Below are positions 8,584 to 19,682 of a stretch of 64,000 nt of DNA, piece by piece. The notes under the pieces were generated by a model. The model saw only the letters and a program-made list of their open reading frames with translations. It searched no databases and was not told where the DNA came from. How positions within the stretch are numbered: position 1 is the first letter of the stretch; the number at the start of each line of letters is the position of its first letter. Made by a program: the position numbers and the translations under genes. Origin of the DNA: Psococerastis gibbosa (Eukaryota > Arthropoda > Insecta > Psocodea > Psocidae); NCBI GenBank assembly GCA_963971405.1, contig OZ020488.1, forward strand, positions 186,001-250,000, given 5' to 3'.

Positions 8584-11500
8584 GTAGGTTTAAAAAAATT
8601 ATAATGAGAAAGTTGTTAACCCGTACTTGTATAATGAATGCAGCCCCGACCAAAAGAAGTTCAATGTAAGTAAAGTAAACTTAGACTTTTTATAGTCACT
8701 TTTATTGTCATAATAGAACACTTTTCAGTATGTAAACACAGGGAGAAACTGCCAGTTGATGCTTCTACTGTGGACAAATAATTATACAAACGCTTTTAAC
8801 CCTGTTCTGATTACCATCACATGGAATAGAGTGTAAATTAGGTAGCCTTCATCGCTTATCAGCGACAACAACTTGCATTTTTGATTTTTTGATTTTTGAT
8901 TGGCTGGATAGTAGGGGTCATGAATTAAAATTCAACAAAAAAAATTGACTCCTGTATGAAAACAGAGAGTGGCATATATAAAACAACGAGACGCAATAGT
9001 CAATGGAGAAGACATAGTAGCCTACGTTTTATAAGATTAGTTGGATGGAATACGTCGTTAAAACGTCCTAGGACCGCCGCACCGGCGAAGAAAATGAATA
9101 ATAATTACAGTGAAATTAGATTTTTACACTAGTAATATTTTCCTCATCCGATAACCCCTTGTGATATTATTTGCAACTCTTCACAATAATCAGGTACCAT
9201 TACAATTCCTCACTTAATTAAAGAATGCCCTGATTACTCCATCTACCAAACCTTCCCTACCAATACCGATTTCCAAAAAGCTACCTCCAAAGTCCAAAGC
9301 TACTGCTTTTTCAGCATACCCCTCCATTTCTCAGTATTAGCGAGTTTCTTGCAGTTAAAATATCGTATGTATAGGCCTGCATCTGTATGTATAGCAGCTT
9401 ATTACCGTTTAAATAGAAGCAATGGCAAACTATACGTTCGACGGTCTGTGGGTAACCCGTTGCCCCCGATAGCAGTTTGCCTATAACCACAGACCCAACT
9501 GCCATTTATAACGTCAACACATAATAACTGGACTCAGTTTTTTCTATTGCTAAAATAATTCGGGTATCATTGGTCCCCGTAGTGTAGCCACCCAACAACC
9601 ATTTTACAAACTTTCCAACTCTCATCAGACCGGTTAGCACATTTTGACAAGTTTTTTGGATAATGTACACGGCATATGTTATGGTATTCTGTAGTACACA
9701 GCTATTGAGGCCATCAAACTTGTAAGCCTCAGCAGCAGGATGAACTGTGTTCCCATACGCTGTGTTTTTCGCGCCTGTTTTTGAATGTGGCATACATAAT
9801 AATATGATATATCATACGTAGCCTACTGAATGACTGTTGGTATATTGGTTGCTTATCGAAAGCCTGGACTGGAGTTTAAAGAAATAATTTTATTGTTCTT
9901 CTGCAACTGGTTGCCGTAAGGTCCTCCCATTTTTTACTCCTAAAATTCGGGCGTTAGCTGATAGAGCATGACTCAATTAAGGAAGTAATGTAAAGATATA
10001 TATATAGCCTATATATATGTGTAACATGACAGCCCCAAGTACATACATGTTAAATAATTTCATTTCACATATCTTAAGCCCTGAGGTATGGGGGAAATTT
10101 AAACAAAATGGGGACACCCACACCTACAATAGGAGACAAAGGGGGGGGGGGGGGGGCTTGTAAGGCCAGCACCACGCACAGCCAAGTGTGTGAGCGACTG
10201 GAACATGTAATACAAGGGTTCACCTGCCTTAGAAAACTCTCAAGGTAACTGAGAACTATAACTTCCCTAAATTACCATCTCCAAAAGAAAGCTTTCTACG
10301 CTGTCACTGTGGCGCTAGCACAATGGCAATCACAGAACACCCTAATTTTGAAGATATTTTGACGATTATATACTTATTACAGGCAATAAAAAGGTATAGA
10401 AGAAATTGTTTGGAACACAATTATTGACTTCGTTACTTTATTTAGATTAGTTAGGGGGTGAACATATCAAAAGTCCTCACCCGTAACCCTTGAGTCGAAG
10501 GGAGAGGGGGGGGGGGGAGCGGGCTTTGAATGATTTTTTTTTTGTTTTTCGCTTACATCTAAACTAATCTAAACTATACGAGCCCTGACGATATTTCCGC
10601 CCTATACCATCGGAACACAGATTATAAATGAGCAAGAAGTTATATTCAGTAGAGCATTAAATTCCCTTCAATAATTTATTTATATTACTTTACTGTTTGA
10701 TCTAAAGTTAAGCCAATCCTATTGTTAAGAGGTTTAATACGTATTGGACAACATATACGCCGTTATACATACAAACCGATAGTGAGTACTGGATGGTCAT
10801 CATAATACAAACGTACATCTGTTGCTATGACCATGTTCGTGCATTTGGCAAAAAGGCGGCCCCCGGCTCAAGGGCTCCGGGTGAGGACTGTTGATATGTT
10901 CACCTCCTAACTAAACAAAGTTACGAAGTCAAAAATTGTGTTGCAAACAATTCCCTCTACACCGTTTTTTAGCGTTCGTTGCCCGTAGGTACTAACTTTA
11001 AGCTAACAGAAATTTATACTTCCTTGTTTGTATAATTGAACAGAAATACATTTATTTCTACAGTAGCCACACAAAATGACAGCTTTCATTCAGCTATTCC
11101 TCATTTGTGTCATATGTCCTTCTGTTTATATTACCTTTTTTGGCCATGAATAGTAGCTATAGGCTAGGTTTTATTTCTCTCTTTCTGCTACTGCGTACTG
11201 CGAGTTCTTAAACAAAGGCAATTTTACGACGGAAACATAACTTCCAGTGGATTAGCTTTTAGCTTCTACATACACATATACATTGCGCGATAAAAATATT
11301 TCAGCATTTTAACCCCCATAACTCGGAGTTAGTGACGACAGCATAATGTACCATATGAAAGCGCTAAGGAATATATTGCATTATCTTGTAGTTGATGACA
11401 TTTTATTTATCGCGCAACGATCGATAATTTAAGAGAAATTGAACTTTGCGCAAAACTGGAATTGGAATGTAAAAATTATGAAATTTAAATGTTGATTTTA

Positions 11501-14500
11501 ATGGAACCCCGTTGTTACAGACGTTTAAATATGATACGAGTGAATGATCTAGTTCCCTGTTATGGTTAACTTTTCATGTTCATTTAAAAAAAAAATTGCT
11601 GAAATGTAGGTACATTGTGTTTTAGGCGTCCAACCCCCTACTCCAGGGGAGTAGCCCCTCCTCCACCTGTGAGGCGGCAAAGGCCAAAGGGACAAAGGCC
11701 CACGACGGCTTCGAGTAAGCCCTCAGGCATGGCGCCCGCCACAGCGAAGGCCACGGCAAAGAAGCGGCCTATGACGACGGATAGTGGCGATGGCCCTGCT
11801 GCCAAAAGGTAGGTGCAGTGAAGTAGGCTATAATGCTTACAGTTCGCAGAGATATTTTGATATGTGACTGTTTCTACTTTTGAAAGAAAGCCAGGGAGCC
11901 TCGTAGTTGCAAGAGAAGACGGCAAATTCTACCAAATTTTATAATATTCAAGTTGCTATGCAAGTAAATAAAAATGTACTTTATTAATGTACGGTATGGG
12001 CCAGTCAAAGTCGACATTAAATTTGCAAAACCTGGTGTAGCCTAACTCTGATTTTTTAGTATGTCTTGGGGGCAGTGTACAGGTATACCCATATTTTGTA
12101 ACTCTTAAAAAGGGTAGCAAAACTAAATGTTCATTTTTCTCCCGGTATTCTCTTCAATCGCCATTTTAAATAGTTTAGTACCACACCTACAGCACGAGGC
12201 AACGGGGAGACCTTGCAAGACCAGCACCACGCACAGCCAAGTGTGAGCGACTGGATGCTATACTACAAGATTTCGCCTACCTTAGAAAAATCCCGATTGA
12301 ACTGAGAGCGGCGAGAAATGCTTCTAACTTCCCTAAATTGCTTAGAAACCATCAAGTGGAGAAAGCTTTCTACACTATCACAGAGGCACTAGCACAATCA
12401 CAATGACAGAACTACCTGATTTTAACGATATTTTGACGATTTTATTTTAAGTACTTTCTTGTCAATTACTAGTTGATTACCTGTATTGTATAATTTAACA
12501 GAAATATCTATTTTTTTTTAATGCCTCTATCTACCCATATACTGTATATAATGTTTTTCAAATTAAATTAGAACATTCTGAAATAAAATGAAAAAACAAC
12601 CGGTACGATATGAGTACATTATTTCCTAGGCCTATTTATCAAAAAGTATAGGTACCAAGATGGATAATATGAGTAGTCCCATGGTAAATAATTGTCTTAG
12701 CCTCATGTTTGGTTGCCTCGACATTCCCTACCCCAATGCAGAGAATTGATCGATAGAACGATTGCAAGGTCTACAACGGGAAGATGACTATAATAGCCTA
12801 CAACACTGTTATACTGGCAGGGTATGAACTGTCAATCTTTTTTTTAAATACCTTTTGGCTCTGGCCGAGCAGGTGTAAAGGCCGAGGGAGATTTCTTAAA
12901 AGCACCGATCCCGCTTCTAACTGTTGAATTAATTCAGCGCAGTCTGGTTCCTCCCTTTACAGCCCTTTGTAGACGAATGAGCTTATATGTGCATGTGTCA
13001 CATCATTATCACTTTGACTGGTTGCCATCTTGAAATCTTCGATTTGTCGCCCAAAGTGTTGATTACCACTATCGTAGATAAAATTGAAGGCTTTCAGTCA
13101 TATGTTTTTCTATCCCTCTAAAACTAATAATAACTAAGATATGGATTTTTTTTAAGTTTTTGCCCGGGCACGGCACCCCCGCAGCCCGCGAGCCCACCAG
13201 CGACCACATCGCCACCGGCGCCCAGCTCACCACCGGCGCCCACCTCGGCACCGGCGCCCACCTCGGCACCGGCGCCCACCTCGCCACCGGCGCCCACCTC
13301 GCCACCGGCGCCCACCTCGCCACCGGCGCCCACCTCGCCACCGGCGCCCAGCTCACCACATGATGAGGGCGATAGCCCTGATGGTGAACGGTAAGTACAG
13401 CAAAATAGGCTATAACACCAAAACTTTGATTGGGAAAGAAACTTGTTGCGTTTTTTTACTCTATTTAACCCTTATAACATACGTGAAGTTGGAAAGAAAG
13501 TTTTGAGCCGGTGTTGAGAAATAATTTTTTTAGTCATATTTTTTAGGTTGTTGAAGGTAAAAAGTCTCAAAATTCAGTATTAAATTATACTAATAACTAA
13601 AATGTATCTATGTAAAATTGAGTTTTAAAAAATAAAAAAATATATTCGCGAGGTACTAATTTTGTGAACCTACAGGTCAAATTTTATTCAAATCCACCGT
13701 GTAATTTGCCCAAAAATCGACGAACAAACAGACCGACTGACGTTTTGTAAAAACCACTTTTTGGGGTTCCTGGATGGGACCCCTAAACCTTCAAATCCGT
13801 TGAAATCTCGGAATAGAACATTTCGAAAAAGCTTTCTTTATAGGCCTACTTACCTATAAATGGGAAAGCAAACATTAACACTGTCAAATGCATGGTGGTC
13901 AAACATCAATGTCCCAGGTAAATTTAGTATTTGAAGTTAGAAAGCACGCAGATAAGAATATTCATCAGAAAAATGATTTTTGCTTTCCTATTTATACGTA
14001 GCACAAGGAATGTTTTGTGATGGAGTAAAATTTTCAATTTCGAGATTTCAGTGGCTTCACACGTTTTGAGGTCACAGGAACCAAAAAAGTGGTTTTGAGT
14101 TTTGGCGGGATTTAAATACTTGGAACAATAAGCGTCAACAAAGCCGCCACTTTGATAATTTGAAAGAACATGGAAACAAACAAGTGTCATTATTGCTTTT
14201 TAAACTGACTTTTGAAACTATTTGAAGGGTTAGATGAGCATTAGAGATTGTTAAGTTATTATGCCAGTGCTTAGAACCCAACAAAAGCAAAATGGAAGCT
14301 TCGACCCTGACGGTGCATGGGTCTAGTGAACTTACAATTCATTGAGTGTTTTTTTTTAAATACACATAATTATAATGTATGTATGAAAGACAAGAAAATC
14401 AAGTAATTTTAATGAATTTTACATTTTTATTCGTTCAGTTTGCCCCTGGCATCCGTCAGCACGCCCCCGGCCTCACCGTAAGTTTACTTAACTTAACATT

Positions 14501-16558
14501 TCACAGAAGCAATGAAGTAATTTATTTACGTTAATGAACAGAAAAATAAAATAAAATCCATTCACTTCAGTCATATGGTCACAAGTAGGGCTCTAAATAG
14601 ATTTTACGGTTCTAAAAATTGTGTAAGTGGCAATTGAACCCTTTATATTGTAGATACCTATAAGGATAATCATGGAGGATATACATTTCATTAAAGCTCA
14701 CCGTGTGCTAGACGAGAGGACGAGCGAACACGGTCTGATTCGTCTGATCCACTTGTTCAAAATAAATATGTACATATATTGTGCATATGCAGAAAGTTAC
14801 TAATTTACGACTCCCTCACACAATTCAACTGTCAAAGCACATTTTTTTAGATTTAGGTGCTAGACAAAAGGGGAATATACAGTAGTTTTAATTCACTTGT
14901 TCAATTTTTTTCTAGATCTGATGATTCCCATCCAATCTTCCTTCTGTGGCTCATGGAGATGATGGGGCCAACGATGCGGCCCCTTCATGGGGTGGAAACC
15001 GCCCGGAAATGGCCGGCCATAGCGGCATTGTAAGTGTCACAGACTTTTTTAATTGACCTCTTTCGCATAGGAAAATGTTAGCAGCCAACCGATCAAATTT
15101 GGTGACGCGCTGACCAGTAGCGACGTGCGATTTTTTACAACTCGCCTTCATTTGTTGGTGTGTGGTCGATCGCCGGGCACGACGTGAGATGTTATGCGTC
15201 CATTTGACGGTGTCCACATAGGTCGCAGGACTCCAATGCGGTTAAGGTGTGTACAGCGAATTAGTCATGGCCGTGGTCCTGAACGACGCAACACTGATGG
15301 ACCTGGGTAGACTGCGTAGAATTGGCCTTTTTATTAGCTTCGCCCTCGTCTTTCCTGCACTGGCTTCAGTGTTTATTATCAGAGGAATAGGATTGAGTGC
15401 AGGGTGGTTGCTGAAGGGAGGTGGTTGTTATATTAAAAGGAATAAATCTTTATTTGTTTTGCCTGAAGAACATTTTACTTTCTGACAGCAACTTAAAAAT
15501 GAGTCTCTGAGACACCTGCAACCTTCCAAGTCAACGCAGAGCCATGCCACCGAAGATGCGTAGACCAAACGTTTGGAAGTATCGTAGCCTTTTGCCATTA
15601 CTACACAAAATGTCTTCTCTTCGAAACCTCTGCTTGTTAAGTGACTAATTTGATTTGAAGAAATTCGGCATGATGTACTGAATCTGACATTGTTGTCACT
15701 TATTCGTTTTCTTTATTTCAGGCCGAGATTGTCTCCCATCAGGGAAGAGCCCGAGGAGGCACCAGAGGCCCTAGTGGCACCAGAGGCCCCACCGCGACCC
15801 ATGTCCCCTGGGACAGCGTATGCCCGACGGCTGCCCCCTGCCTTACCCGCAGGTGTGCCCTCAGGGTCTGGAATACAGGCGTTGAGGCCTGTGTAAGTAC
15901 TGAAAAATATTCTATGTAACTTACAGTTCACCTAGAGTTCTATGCAGGACTATTTTTTTTTTTTTTTTTTTAATTTCCCCTGCACGTCTGCTATGAACAG
16001 CAATTTGTTGACGACGATACCGGTTGCCCCACATTTTTGGCGTGAGCGAATGTCCCAACTCCCCTACATTGAACTTACACATCCAAATATTCATTCGAGC
16101 GAAGAAACATAAATTTGTAATAAAGGAAAATCATCAAGGTGAAAATTTAAATTTTTATGACAATAATTCTTTTGTTGCGATGACTAGCCGTGATTAGCTT
16201 TGTTCACGAGACCGACGACCGGATCCAGTTGATATTTTTTATTGTTTAACTTCTCAACGTTGCTACGAAGCCTCCAAGATACAATAATATCGAGAAGTCT
16301 ACGTGGTGTCTCTGAATATTTCGACCGCGGTTTGTATGTTCACACCCGGCTTCTGTTACTTAATCATCTGACTACGGCAGTGAAAGCCTTTATAATTATA
16401 TTGTGCGCCTGTAATAATTCTGCTATTTTCCCTGTTTTAGTGTGCAGATGGAGGAGGAGGAGGAGGAGGAGGAGGATGAGCAGCAGCAGATTGAGGAGGT
16501 GGAGGAGGAGGAGGAGGAGCAACAACAACAACAACAGCAACAACAACAACAGCAACAA

Positions 16559-16604
<46 letters not shown>

Positions 16605-16822
16605 CAGATCCAGCCCTGGTCAACAGGAGCCCTTCCCCACATTCATCCCCCGCGTCGTCCCCCGTGCCCTTCCCCCGGATCCGCCGCACTGAGCTGGAGT
16701 TGCTGGTTGACCACGACGGTTGGGAATGGTGGCAGGACGTGTACGTCGTCGTGCAAGGCCTGCCAGTTTCGGTTCTCCCCCCAGTCCGAAGTAGGCGCCC
16801 ACCTCAACGGCTGGGTATGTAA
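8501..16822 (+). CDS. Seven-exon gene for a disordered, Pro/Ala- and polyQ-rich protein (spliced)
   Basis: Join 8501-8583, 11626-11808, 13157-13390, 14439-14477, 14916-15029, 15722-15892 and 16441-16822: 1206 nt, about 401 residues if translation stops at TAA 16820-16822. Each intron is GT-AG, each internal exon is a multiple of 3, and every junction splits a codon after its second base, so one frame runs throughout. Order: short N-terminal segment (MARKTEAQRLQEAASSLL), basic Pro/Arg/Lys region, PPAPTS hexapeptide repeats, a short linker, a Pro/Glu region, then Glu-rich and 28-Gln tracts and a Ser/Pro tail ending in ELELLVDHDGWEWWQD. No known domain is recognised. Composition suggests a nuclear, intrinsically disordered protein; this is inference. 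The exons are GC-rich against AT-rich introns. The true start and the last exon are uncertain: 16815 is also a donor (GTATGT), so more exons may follow. Confidence 0.65.
10137..10375 (+). repeat. Dispersed repeat 'caccacgcacagccaagtg', copy 1
   Basis: After a run of G at 10141-10156 comes a segment shared with 12208-12450 (+) and, inverted and more diverged, 24680-24880. Common blocks include 'ccagcaccacgcacagcc', 'gaaagctttctac' and 'gatattttgacgat'. The downstream flank resumes after the fold-back element at 10386-10981, which seems to have inserted into this repeat. The class is unknown. Confidence 0.65.
10386..10981. mobile_element. MITE with ~110-bp inverted terminal repeats
   Basis: The left arm (10386-10500) contains 'gaaattgtttgg', 'gacttcgttact' and 'ggtgaacatatcaa'. 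The right arm (10865-10981) contains their reverse complements in reverse order. The arms start at TAAAAAGG and end at the imperfect complement. The interior is AT-rich and non-coding. TA or TWA flanks are possible but not clear. A G-run at 10508-10518 sits at the inner edge of the left arm. Confidence 0.7.
11626..11808 (+). CDS. Exon 2 of the polyQ gene (basic, Pro/Lys/Arg-rich)
   Basis: Acceptor TTTTAG ends at 11625 and the donor GTAGGT starts at 11809; 183 nt, phase 2 to 2. It encodes a strongly basic stretch (PPPPVRRQRPKGQRPTT, then ATAKATAKKRPMTTDSGD) that looks like a nuclear-localisation or nucleic-acid-binding tail. GC content is well above that of the flanking introns. Confidence 0.7.
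12208..12450 (+). repeat. Dispersed repeat 'caccacgcacagccaagtg', copy 2 (in intron 2)
   Basis: Matches 10137-10375 in order and orientation (blocks 'ccagcaccacgcacagcc', 'cttccctaaatt', 'gaaagctttctac', 'gatattttgacgat'). Intron 2 (11809-13156) otherwise holds AT-rich sequence with no recognisable feature. Confidence 0.65.
13157..13390 (+). CDS. Exon 3 of the polyQ gene, hexapeptide minisatellite
   Basis: Acceptor TTTAAG ends at 13156 and donor GTAAGT starts at 13391; 234 nt, phase 2 to 2. The exon is dominated by an 18-bp repeat (about 13210-13355, roughly nine units built on ccaccggcgcccacctcg). In the gene frame this encodes PPAPTS/PPAPSS, followed by the acidic end HDEGDSPDGE. The other two frames are also open across the repeat but do not connect with the neighbouring exons. 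Confidence 0.65.
13540..13850 (+). repeat. Dispersed repeat with 'ccactttttggggttcctgg', copy 2
   Basis: Shares 'cgaacaaacagacc', 'taaaaaccactttttgg', 'aaatccgttgaaatctcgga' with 3340-3665. It lies in intron 3 (13391-14438). A shorter inverted copy follows at 14000-14115. Confidence 0.65.
14000..14115 (-). repeat. Dispersed repeat, copy 3 (inverted fragment)
   Basis: Reverse complement carries 'aaaaccacttttttggttcc', 'gacctcaaaacgtgtgaag' and 'tgaaatctcgaaattgaaa', matching the copies at 3340 and 13540. Copies 2 and 3 are therefore in opposite orientations within one intron. Confidence 0.6.
14439..14477 (+). CDS. Exon 4 of the polyQ gene (39 nt micro-exon)
   Basis: Acceptor TTCAG ends at 14438 and donor GTAAGT starts at 14478. 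It encodes LPLASVSTPPAS with split codons at both ends, phase 2 to 2, in frame with exons 3 and 5. Small size makes the call weaker, but both splice sites are near consensus. Confidence 0.55.
14916..15029 (+). CDS. Exon 5 of the polyQ gene
   Basis: Acceptor TTTCTAG ends at 14915 and donor GTAAGT starts at 15030; 114 nt, phase 2 to 2. In the joined frame it reads SDDSHPIFLLWLMEMMGPTM and onward, less like its neighbours. A second frame (AHGDDGANDAAPSWGGNRPE) looks more like the rest of the protein but has stop codons just after the acceptor. Either the exon is right and unusual, or there is a frame change in it. Confidence 0.45.
15722..15892 (+). CDS. Exon 6 of the polyQ gene (Pro/Glu-rich)
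   Basis: Acceptor TTTCAG ends at 15721 and donor GTAAGT starts at 15893; 171 nt, phase 2 to 2. It encodes LSPIREEPEEAPEALVAPEA followed by a Pro/Ala/Gly region. Strong splice sites and high GC content support it as a host exon. Confidence 0.7.
16441..16822 (+). CDS. Exon 7 of the polyQ gene (poly-Glu, polyQ, Ser/Pro tail)
   Basis: Acceptor TTTTAG ends at 16440. The frame gives two Glu-rich blocks, then 28 Gln (16520-16603, mixed CAA and CAG), PDPALVNRSPSPHSSPASS, and ELELLVDHDGWEWWQD. It ends at TAA 16820-16822, or the exon ends at 16814 before GTATGT. In the next frame over, about 16740-16814 reads CTSSCKACQFRFSPQSEV followed by GAHLNGW, a CX2CX12H pattern like half of a C2H2 zinc finger, so a frameshift or assembly indel may hide the true C-terminus. 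Confidence 0.6.
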
Positions 16823-17369
16823 TTTTTTATCTTTATTTTTCTAATGCCTCTGAATGGATCAATATTGCCACTGTCACCCTTCCATCATTGATGGGTATAC
16901 GGAGTACCCACTGTAATTCAATTAAAACAAATCGCATTCAAACTAGTAGTTGGCAATGAGTTGGTATAACGCATATAATATAACGTTTTTAATCTTATGC
17001 CCTAAAGGCCTACCGAAAGAAATTGGGGCCTGTGCAACAGTTTTAATTTTTAAAAATTGCCTTTTTTCAGCAAACCCAACTGTTTTTTTACCTATTAAAA
17101 AATTTTAATTTATGTTTTTAATATTTATTCTTTGCGCAGCACAGCTACTGTAGTTAGCCAGAAACAACAGTTTTAACTTTTGAAAATATGTCTATTTTAA
17201 CAGTTTTTAATATTTTCAGCCTACCCAACATTTAAAATATGATGATAGTCACTGCTGCTTGATCGGAGGATGAATTTGATTTTAGCCCTGTCCTTTTTCG
17301 CAGCTTGATTGTCTCTTTTCTCCTGAAGCTTTTATGAAGGTGGCGCTTTGGGGGGGGGGGGGCGAAGCA

Positions 17370-19682
17370 TCCAGATTGGTAGGAATCTTGGCATGGGAAT
17401 ACCTGCTGATCCTACAACACGCCTTGCACAGAGCATGCTATGTGTGTTGCATGCACATATTATGTGTCTAACCTGCATTACATGCCGCCGTTAAGGATGT
17501 AGCAGCTTTAAAAGCAACGCTGCCATTCTCAGTTTGCTATATCTTAGGCGCCCAGAGCTACAGTCTATTGGTTATAAGGCTCGATAGCGTCAGTAGCTAC
17601 TTGGTTTCTCGGTTGCTGCTGCGTACACTCTGCGTTGTATGCTAGGTAAGGTCATCTTCTTAAGGGGCTGGGGAGATCATCTAATGTGTTTTTCAGAAGA
17701 TTGCTTTGCAAAATGAACGACAGCTAGCCTATAAGTCCTTCAAAGGCTAGTTTAACTTCAGTTTGGCATACGACTGGGTATTTGGAGTGGATTATTAGAA
17801 TAAGCCAGTCTAGTGTAGAGTTGTATAGCGAACTAACGATCGTGGCTGAGCACAATGAATGCATGCATTTTGGATGGACGGTTCACCTAGAGAACGCCAG
17901 ACAGAGGAGCTATTAAGGTCTGCAGCCCTGGCATGACCTACCATATTCATTTAGTAACTTGGATAATTCTTCTTCAGGTATGCAACAACGTGTTCAGCCT
18001 TCTGCCATTCTTTTCGTCCCTCCTTTTCGTCAATCCCTCCATAGCGTTATAAACATCACTGTATAGTGTGAGAGGGCGTATGTCCCATCTATCTTCCCAT
18101 GGCAATCCAGGCATTTTTTGAGCTTTTTTCCCTCTTTCCTTCTCTCTAGCCTACGTCCTTTACGCTAAATCACTTCATCATTGGTGAGCCCAGCTCCCGT
18201 GATATTCATCATTTTACCTTAGCACCGCATCGCCAACGGTTCTCTCTACCACCAAGCAATGTACCATCCGAGTTGCAAGAGTTATGTTTCCTGATTTTAG
18301 CATCTTTATTTATTTATTTTTCTTCCTCTTCCCTTTGTGAGGGGGTCACCCCGGACCCATTTCTTATTCTCCACCCGGTCCGTCACAACGTCTTGAGCCT
18401 AGGATCTTTATCTTCTATTAAATGCTAAGTCATCCATCCTGCTTTTTACCTCCTTGTTACTTCTCCTGTTCTGCGTTAACAGCAATCCTCCCAAATACGT
18501 AACCACCTGTTTTATATGCATCTTTTGATAGCTCTTGTGACAAAGGTGCTAAATTAATGTTGTATAGTCATGCTAGGACTACTGGATGTGGAAGTCAAAG
18601 TGGGCGCACTTCACTTCACTTAAACGTTCTGAGGCAGCTGGGTGTCGGAGAGTCTAGGGCTAGGTTAAGTGACTGTGAAATTGAAAACATCGTGAAGTGC
18701 TTAGGCTTACAATAGGTCTTTGGTGAAGTGAAATTATGATTTTATGAAGACAGGAAGAAAGAAGAGGACAAGATTTTTCGACATTGTGATGTGGTTGGGC
18801 CCTTAGTGAAGTGAAGTGAAGTGGAGTGAAGTGAGAAGTAGAGACGTTTCCCAGCTGCCTCAGGTCATACTGTACTGCTATTGAAGCATGGGTTTTTCCC
18901 AACAACAGCGCCCACAGGACCTTTTTAATCCAGAGCGCCTACTTAGCTCCTCCGTGTGGGGTGCCCTCTGGATGTGTTCTGAACACCAAAGCTTGCTTTC
19001 CTTGGACTCCGCTACCGTTATTGGTCCGCTATACAACTCTTACACCTAATTGTCAGTTCCTATCGCCGCTGTGCTGCCCAATGGCTATGTATAGGCACTG
19101 GCCAGGTCACTGGTGTTTAGGCGAATTCTAATATGAAACTACAGTAGCTCACCGCATTACGTACTGAATTTGAACACAAGCGATTAAGTCGTTGCTTGAG
19201 ATCGAAGATGAATTGTCCGATAACCATGTGAATGCCTTCATGTAGTTGTCTCATATATTCATCACAGATCTCAAGGATCGACTTAACGTTTGAAGAGTTT
19301 TTAAGCTGCCGGAGTTCAGGGTGCGAAGATTCCTCTTCTAAAAGCGCGTTTTATGAATTCTACTCGGCACCATAGGAAGTTGATCTGCAACTGGTGTAGA
19401 TCGGGGGCTGTATCGCACGAAGGCCGCCGTTGAATTAAGTCGTTACTGAGCTGAATCCTATCATTAATAGTACAGTAGCTTGTAAGGGACCTAAGATTCA
19501 GCACATTGAGAATGAAGAGCGTAGTTTTTATAGCTGGCGCATCCTCAGGCAGCATGCACTGCTGGTTAGACATAGAGTATGTGCAACGACAGACATAACA
19601 TGAACTGTGCAAGGCATGATATGGGGTCAGTAAGGATTTCCCAGTTAAGTTTCCCACCAACCTTACTGCTTTAAGGCCCCGA
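17370..19682 (-). repeat. 2.2-kb repeat family, diverged inverted copy C
   Basis: Read on the minus strand, it follows the order of copies A (30266-32595) and B (36922-39113). Its right end has 'ttaaggccccga' (the family starts 'tcggggccttt'). Further left are blocks around the tRNA-free region 'gatctgcaactggtgtagatc' at 19382, the GAAGTGAAGTG stretch at about 18810, and 'aaggggctggg' near 17665. It is clearly more diverged than A and B are from each other. No transposase-like protein is evident. Confidence 0.65.

Larger units (their letters stand above)
8584..11625 (+). other. Intron 1 of the polyQ gene
   Basis: GTAGGT at 8584 to TTTTAG at 11625. Beyond the repeat at 10137-10375 and the fold-back element at 10386-10981 it is AT-rich with scattered short open frames (for example 9311-9793 on the minus strand) that show no family resemblance and are not called genes. 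Confidence 0.55.

Noticed and set aside
13069-13359. Minus-strand frames MVSWAPVARWAPVARW... and MGAGGEVGAGG...
   Set aside because: Antisense readings of the 18-bp coding minisatellite. Only the plus-strand Pro/Ala frame links to the neighbouring exons.
16364-16689. Poly-Leu and poly-Cys frames on the minus strand
   Set aside because: They are antisense readings of the Glu/Gln repeat in exon 7. The plus-strand frame fits splice sites and neighbouring exons.
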